Shown here: piece by piece, positions 60,060-64,000 of the stretch
Position numbering within the stretch: the stretch's first letter is position 1
Layout: the number at the start of each line of letters is the position of its first letter
Source: Bacillota bacterium
GTDB taxonomy: Bacteria; Bacillota; Clostridia; Oscillospirales; Acutalibacteraceae
NCBI GenBank assembly: GCA_023412715.1
Contig: JAEZCC010000010.1
Span: 1 to 64,000, forward strand
DNA length: 64,000 nucleotides
Reading direction: 5' to 3'
The notes under the pieces: generated by a model
What the model was told of the DNA's origin: nothing
What the model saw: only the letters and a program-made list of their open reading frames with translations
Database searches by the model: none
Translations under genes and position numbers: made by a program

Positions 60060-61418
60060 TTAATTTTTGAGGCTTTGAATCGGCGCCGGGAGCCTTCCGC
60101 CGCGGCGTATGAACTTGAGCGGAGAAAAACGGTTGACTTCCATGACCGGGCCGCCCCCCAGAAGCCCGCCGAAGCTGACGGTGTCCCCGGCCTTTTTGCC
60201 GATGGCCGGAATCAGCCGCACGGCGGTGGTCTTGGAGTTCACCATGCCGATTGCCGCTTCGTCGGCGATAATTGCGGAGATGATTTCCGGCGGAACGTCG
60301 CCGGGGATGACAATCATGTCGAGGCCGACGCTGCAGACCGCCGTCATGGCCTCCAGCTTGGTGATGGAGAGCGAGCCGCGCTCCGCGGCGGCTATCATGC
60401 CGGCGTCCTCCGTCACGGGGATGAACGCTCCCGACAGGCCGCCCACGTGGGAAGACGCCATGACGCCGCCCTTTTTGACCGCGTCGTTCAGCAGGGCCAG
60501 CGCCGCCGTCGTGCCGTGGGCGCCGCAGCTCTCAAGCCCCATTTCTTCAAGAATGTGAGCGACGGAGTCGCCGACGGCGGGGGTGGGGGCGAGCGAAAGA
60601 TCGACGATGCCGAACGGGACGCAGAGCCTGCGGGACGCTTCCTGCGCGACAAGCTGCCCCATGCGGGTTACCTTGAACGCCGTCTTTTTGATGATGTCGG
60701 CTACGCTGCTCATGTCGCAGTCGCCGGCTTTCGCCAGAGCCGCGCGCACCACGCCGGGGCCGGAGACCCCGACGTTGATTTCGCAGTCCGGTTCGCCGGG
60801 CCCGTGGAAGGCCCCCGCCATAAACGGGTTGTCTTCCGGCGCGTTGCAGAACACGACCAGCTTGGCGGCGCCGACGCACTGCTGTTCCGCCGTCGCCTTC
60901 GCGGTCTCCAGGACGATGTGCCCCATCTTTTCGACCGCGTCCATATTGATGCCGGCTTTCGTCGTGCCGATGTTGACGGAAGAGCAGACGAACTCCGTGC
61001 GGCTCAGCGCCTCAGGAATGCTTTCCAGCACGGCGTAGTCCCCGGGGGCGAAGCCCTTATGGACCAGCGCGGAATATCCGCCGATAAAATTGACCCCTAT
61101 TGCTTTTGCTGCGCGGTCCAAGGCCAGAGCAAAACGCACGGGGTCTTTACTGGGGTATGCGGCCGCAAGCATGGCGACGGGCGTGACCGAGACGCGCTTG
61201 TGGATAATCGGGATGCCGTATTCCTTGCTGATGTCTTCCCCGGTTTTCACAAGGCCGCCCGCATAGCGGCAGATTTTATCGTAGATTTTGTCACATGCGC
61301 TGTCGATGTCCGGCCCGATGCAGTCCAGAAGGGAAATCCCCATTGTAATGGTGCGGACGTCGAGGTTTTCGTTGTCGATCATATTGATTGTTTCAAGGAT
61401 ATCGTGCGAATTTATCAT
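60060..61418 (-). CDS. UPF0210/DUF711 (PFL-like) family protein
   Basis: Function unknown. The 452-residue protein starts MINSHDILETINMI and has the family core with TITMGISLLDCIG and later GGNGxx-free, Gly-rich segments such as SSVNIGTTKAGINMD and VGVSGPGVVRAAL. The family has a glycyl-radical-enzyme-like barrel but no radical Gly motif that I can see. It is nearly always next to a small ACT-domain gene, as here (42 bases). AAAGG ribosome site. No metabolic partner is visible nearby. Confidence 0.9.
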   Translation of the reverse strand: MINSHDILETINMIDNENLDVRTITMGISLLDCIGPDIDSACDKIYDKICRYAGGLVKTGEDISKEYGIPIIHKRVSVTPVAMLAAAYPSKDPVRFALALDRAAKAIGVNFIGGYSALVHKGFAPGDYAVLESIPEALSRTEFVCSSVNIGTTKAGINMDAVEKMGHIVLETAKATAEQQCVGAAKLVVFCNAPEDNPFMAGAFHGPGEPDCEINVGVSGPGVVRAALAKAGDCDMSSVADIIKKTAFKVTRMGQLVAQEASRRLCVPFGIVDLSLAPTPAVGDSVAHILEEMGLESCGAHGTTAALALLNDAVKKGGVMASSHVGGLSGAFIPVTEDAGMIAAAERGSLSITKLEAMTAVCSVGLDMIVIPGDVPPEIISAIIADEAAIGMVNSKTTAVRLIPAIGKKAGDTVSFGGLLGGGPVMEVNRFSPLKFIRRGGRLPAPIQSLKN

Positions 61419-61460
61419 GTCACGCTGACCTTTCCTCGTCGGTTGGATTCGCCCCGCCGG

Positions 61461-61745
61461 TCAAATCCGGTGCATGGAGTTGAAAATATCCTCGTGCATC
61501 ACATGGATCTTCAGGTTCATATCGCTTCCGGCGGCGGTAAACTGGTCAGAAAGCTGGCTGAACGGAATGGTGCATCCCGAAATGTCCACCAGCATAATCA
61601 TGACGAACAGATCCTGCAGAATGGACTGCGTCACTTCCATCACATTGACGCGGTTCCGGGCGCAGATGGAAGAAACCTTTGCCAGAATGCCGATGGTATC
61701 TTTCCCAATCACGGCGATTACTGCCCGCTCCGACTGCTTTTCCAT
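61461..61745 (-). CDS. Small ACT-domain protein (UPF0237 type)
   Basis: The 94-residue protein is a single ACT domain: RAVIAVIGKDTIGILAKVSSICARNRVNV, then SILQDLFVMIMLVDISG. Such stand-alone ACT proteins are thought to bind amino acids and regulate their partners. I chose the ATG at 61745, about 8 bases after AAAGGTGG; a GTG at 61757 overlaps the site. First gene of a two-gene unit with the UPF0210 protein. Confidence 0.9.
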   Translation of the reverse strand: MEKQSERAVIAVIGKDTIGILAKVSSICARNRVNVMEVTQSILQDLFVMIMLVDISGCTIPFSQLSDQFTAAGSDMNLKIHVMHEDIFNSMHRI

Positions 61746-61774
61746 GCGTTTTGCCACCTTTAAGCATTTGGTAT

Positions 61775-61803
61775 ATTATGAGCGGAAAACGTCATCTTGT
61801 CAA
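61775..61803 (-). promoter_or_regulatory. Promoter of the ACT-UPF0210 unit
   Basis: Minus strand TTGACA, 17 bases, CATAAT, 29 bases before the ATG. Confidence 0.75.
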
Positions 61804-62002
61804 GAGATTCGGCATCTTTCGGTAGATTCGGCTGGGAAGATGTTGGAAAAAAAGGCGCTTTTTCGGCTAAATTTTATCGCATTGCCATCTGTAATTTTCA
61901 TTCGATTTATGATAACATAAACAGGATGAAAAGAAATGAAAAAAAGAAATATGGTAAAACGCCGGAAAAGAAAAGAGCCGGTTCCGAAAGCAGGAGGGAA
62001 AA

Positions 62003-62815
62003 ATGAAATTCAGATATGTGTCCGACAGCCACATCCATACGGACTGTTCCAGAGACGGGGCCGACCCGGCTACCATGATATGCGACAGGGCCGCGAAGCT
62101 TGGGCTGTATTCCGTGACGATTACGGACCACTGCGAATGCAACCGCTATCTGACCGACGGGTACGACAAATCCATCCGCCAGTCCATCTTTGAGGCGCAT
62201 AAGGCTTCTGCTATTTTCCAGGGGAAGCTCCATGTGTATTCGGGGGTGGAGATCGGCCAGCCCATGCAGGAGCCGTCTGCGGCCGCGGATCTGTTCGAGC
62301 GGTGTGAATTTGATTTTGTCCTTGCTTCCGTGCACAACGTAAAGGGAAAAGAAGATTTTTTCGACCTGGATTATAAAAAGGAAAACCTGGAAGAAGTGCT
62401 GGAACGGTACTTCGACGAGATTTTGCAGACAATCGAATGGGGCGGCTTTGACTCGCTGGCCCATCTGACGTACCCGTGGAGATATATCGTAGGCGAACAC
62501 GGAATCCCGATTGACGACAAACGCTGGGAAAAACGCATCGACGAGGTCCTGAAGCTACTGATTGAAAAGGGCAAGGCGCTGGAGATCAACACGTCCGGGC
62601 TGCGTCAGCGTCTGGGCGTTTCCATGCCGGACCTTCCCGTCCTGCGGCGCTACCGCGAGCTTGGCGGAAGCTTGGTGACGATCGGTTCCGACGCGCACCG
62701 CTGGGCGGATGTCGGCGCGGGAATCGAGCGCGGCCTTGAGCTGCTTCAGAAGGCCGGTTTCGGCCACTTTGCCGTCTATGTTTCCCGGCAGCCGAAAATT
62801 CTGCCGATTGCGTGA
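62003..62815 (+). CDS. PHP-family histidinol-phosphatase (HisJ-like)
   Basis: Probably dephosphorylates histidinol phosphate. The 270-residue protein has the PHP metal motifs DSHIHTDCSRDG (8-19), ITDHCE, the mid-protein VHNV and the C-terminal SDAHRW. The HisJ/HisK similarity is general, and other PHP phosphoesterase roles are possible. AGGAGG lies 7 bases before the ATG. Some his genes are elsewhere in this window (hisHF). Confidence 0.82.
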   Translation: MKFRYVSDSHIHTDCSRDGADPATMICDRAAKLGLYSVTITDHCECNRYLTDGYDKSIRQSIFEAHKASAIFQGKLHVYSGVEIGQPMQEPSAAADLFERCEFDFVLASVHNVKGKEDFFDLDYKKENLEEVLERYFDEILQTIEWGGFDSLAHLTYPWRYIVGEHGIPIDDKRWEKRIDEVLKLLIEKGKALEINTSGLRQRLGVSMPDLPVLRRYRELGGSLVTIGSDAHRWADVGAGIERGLELLQKAGFGHFAVYVSRQPKILPIA

Positions 62816-62853
62816 GTAACACTTAATATTTTATTGAAGGAGCGGTTGCTTTC

Positions 62854-63339
62854 ATGGATCAGCTTTTAACTCTGCTGAACGAAAACGCGAGGCTGTCCAA
62901 CGCGCAGCTTGCCGTCATGCTGGGCAGAACGGAACAGGAAATTGCCGACCAGATTGCGGAATACGAGAAGATCGGCGTCATCCGGGGGTACAAGACGCTT
63001 GTCAACTGGGAGAAAGTCGATAAAAACAAGGCGATTGCCCTCATCGAGCTGAAAGTCACCCCCAAGCGCGACCGCGGCTTTGACGAAATCGCCGGCCGCA
63101 TCATGCAGTTCGAAGAGGTAGAGAGCGTTTACCTCATGTCCGGCGGGTACGACCTGGCCGTGCGCGTGCACGGCAAAAGCATGCAGGACATCGCCATGTT
63201 TGTCATGCGCCGGCTTTCCACGCTCGATTCTGTCCTGTCTACCGCCACGCACTTTATCCTGACCCGCTATAAGGAAAACGGCGTCATCATGAACCCGGAG
63301 GAAGAGCAGGATGAGCGGAGGAGTGTGTTCAGTGATTGA
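62854..63339 (+). CDS. Lrp/AsnC-family transcriptional regulator
   Basis: Likely senses an amino acid and regulates the neighbouring aminotransferase. The 161-residue protein has an N-terminal helix-turn-helix (~1-55, with LLNENARLSNAQLAVMLG) and a RAM/ACT-like C-terminal domain (~65-150: VYLMSGGYDLAVRVHG, then LDSVLSTATHFILTRYK). AAGGAG ribosome site. Its last 8 bases overlap the aminotransferase start, a classic Lrp-target arrangement. Confidence 0.92.
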   Translation: MDQLLTLLNENARLSNAQLAVMLGRTEQEIADQIAEYEKIGVIRGYKTLVNWEKVDKNKAIALIELKVTPKRDRGFDEIAGRIMQFEEVESVYLMSGGYDLAVRVHGKSMQDIAMFVMRRLSTLDSVLSTATHFILTRYKENGVIMNPEEEQDERRSVFSD

Positions 63340-64000
63340 CTACGAACGGATTCTGAACCGTTCAGTCCAGAATCTGAAACCTTCCGGAATCCGGCGCTTT
63401 TTCGACATTGCGAACGAGATGGAAGGTGTAATTTCCCTTTCCATCGGCGAGCCGGACTTCAACACCCCCTGGCACGTCAGACAGGAGGGGATCCGCTCGC
63501 TGGAGGACGGGAAAACATGGTATACCCCAAACCGCGGGTTTCTGGAGCTTCGGCAGGAAATCGGCCGCTTTGTCAAAATGCACTATCAGCTGGAATACGA
63601 CCCGAAGACCCAGATCCTGGTCACGGTCGGCGGAAGCGAAGCAATCGACCTCTGCCTGCGCTGCCTTGTCAACCCGGGGGACGAGGTGCTGATTCCGGAG
63701 CCGAGCTTTGTCTGCTACACGCCGCTGACGAGCATGGCCGGGGGGATCCCCGTTCCCATCGAGACAAGGCAGGAGGACAGGTTCCGCCTGACGCCCGACG
63801 CCCTGCGCAGAAAAATCACGCCGAAAACAAAGCTGCTGATTCTTCCGTTCCCCAACAACCCGACGGGGGCCGTCATGCACCGCGCCGACCTTGAGGCCGT
63901 CGCCCAGGTCGTGAAAGAATACGGCCTTTTTGTCGTCTCGGACGAAATCTACAGCGAGCTGACATACGGCGATACGCGCCATGTTTCCATAGCCTCCGCC
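63332..64000 (+). CDS. Class I/II pyridoxal-phosphate aminotransferase, partial (3' end outside window)
   Basis: Transfers amino groups between amino and keto acids. The visible 223 codons begin at GTG 63332, 8 bases after GGAGGAG, and overlap the Lrp gene. Visible motifs: LSIGEPDFNTPWHV, TVGGSEAIDL, the PLP-binding FPNNPTGAVM and SDEIYSELTYG. The catalytic Lys lies past the edge. The Lrp-aminotransferase pairing resembles clostridial aspartate/aromatic aminotransferases. Confidence 0.93.
   Translation, partial: MIDYERILNRSVQNLKPSGIRRFFDIANEMEGVISLSIGEPDFNTPWHVRQEGIRSLEDGKTWYTPNRGFLELRQEIGRFVKMHYQLEYDPKTQILVTVGGSEAIDLCLRCLVNPGDEVLIPEPSFVCYTPLTSMAGGIPVPIETRQEDRFRLTPDALRRKITPKTKLLILPFPNNPTGAVMHRADLEAVAQVVKEYGLFVVSDEIYSELTYGDTRHVSIASA

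Overview
The window is a gene-dense, GC-rich (judged by eye), low-mobility chromosome segment of a Gram-positive anaerobe, most likely a clostridium and probably of the Oscillospirales/Ruminococcaceae type. This rests on gene content, not on any search: a DnaD/DnaC-type helicase loader pair, Prp protease beside an N-terminally extended L27, Mini-RNase III, a split two-gene transketolase, a rotary V-type ATPase operon, a flavin reductase-rubredoxin fusion, a MntP pump and many GTG/TTG starts behind strong Shine-Dalgarno sites. I see no rRNA, phage, insertion sequence or CRISPR array. One tRNA (Gly-GCC) is present. Many units start at a recognisable -35/-10 pair, most with 17-bp spacing, and several end at clear intrinsic terminators, so the operon layout is unusually readable.

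Layout. 0-5.5 kb: galU with a zinc-ribbon membrane protein, release factor 2, and the dnaD/dnaC-like loader pair. 5.6-12 kb: tRNA-Gly, a GrpB-like gene, the FetAB-type metal exporter, TypA/BipA, an exonuclease with a zinc ribbon, a broken PH-like gene and endonuclease III. 12.3-20.3 kb: glyA, rarA, rubredoxin fusion, uracil permease, split transketolase, WYL regulator. 20.2-29.2 kb: mntP, a small conserved-looking gene, hisHF, a tiny Cys/Arg peptide gene, a DD-carboxypeptidase, pgi, a P-loop protein, yceD-rpmF, der-plsY. 29.2-34.8 kb (minus): ppx-like, ppk1, pfk and a phospholipase-D-like lipoprotein. 35-42.6 kb: CapA-like protein, L21 leader-rplU-prp-rpmA, obg-mrnC-yitT, a small Asn/Lys-rich protein, and two RNA modification enzymes. 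42.6-51 kb: amino-acid ABC transporter, zinc phospholipase-like protein, luxS, an M23 peptidase, a probable orphan structured RNA, murA and a WalJ-like hydrolase. 51-60 kb (minus): a nine-gene V-type ATPase operon (H/G-C-I-K-F-E-A-B-D). 60-64 kb: UPF0210 plus ACT pair, PHP phosphatase, Lrp/AsnC regulator and an aminotransferase cut by the window edge.

How genes work together. Central carbon metabolism is well represented (galU, pgi, pfk, transketolase, glyA). Ribosome biogenesis and translation form a second theme (prfB, typA, yceD-rpmF, der, rplU-prp-rpmA, obg, mrnC, rRNA methylase, pseudouridine synthase). Envelope genes (murA, DD-carboxypeptidase, M23 peptidase, plsY, capA-like) are scattered. 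Histidine genes are split: hisHF near 21-22 kb and a HisJ-like phosphatase at 62 kb.

Most worth a second look: a 27-residue peptide of almost only Cys and Arg with its own ribosome site and terminator (22.8 kb); a promoter-to-terminator RNA with no convincing ORF upstream of murA (48.6-48.8 kb); a ppx-ppk-pfk operon in which the Ppx-like protein has lost signature phosphate-loop residues; and an ATPase K subunit with a non-homologous N-terminal membrane and Ala/Gly extension.
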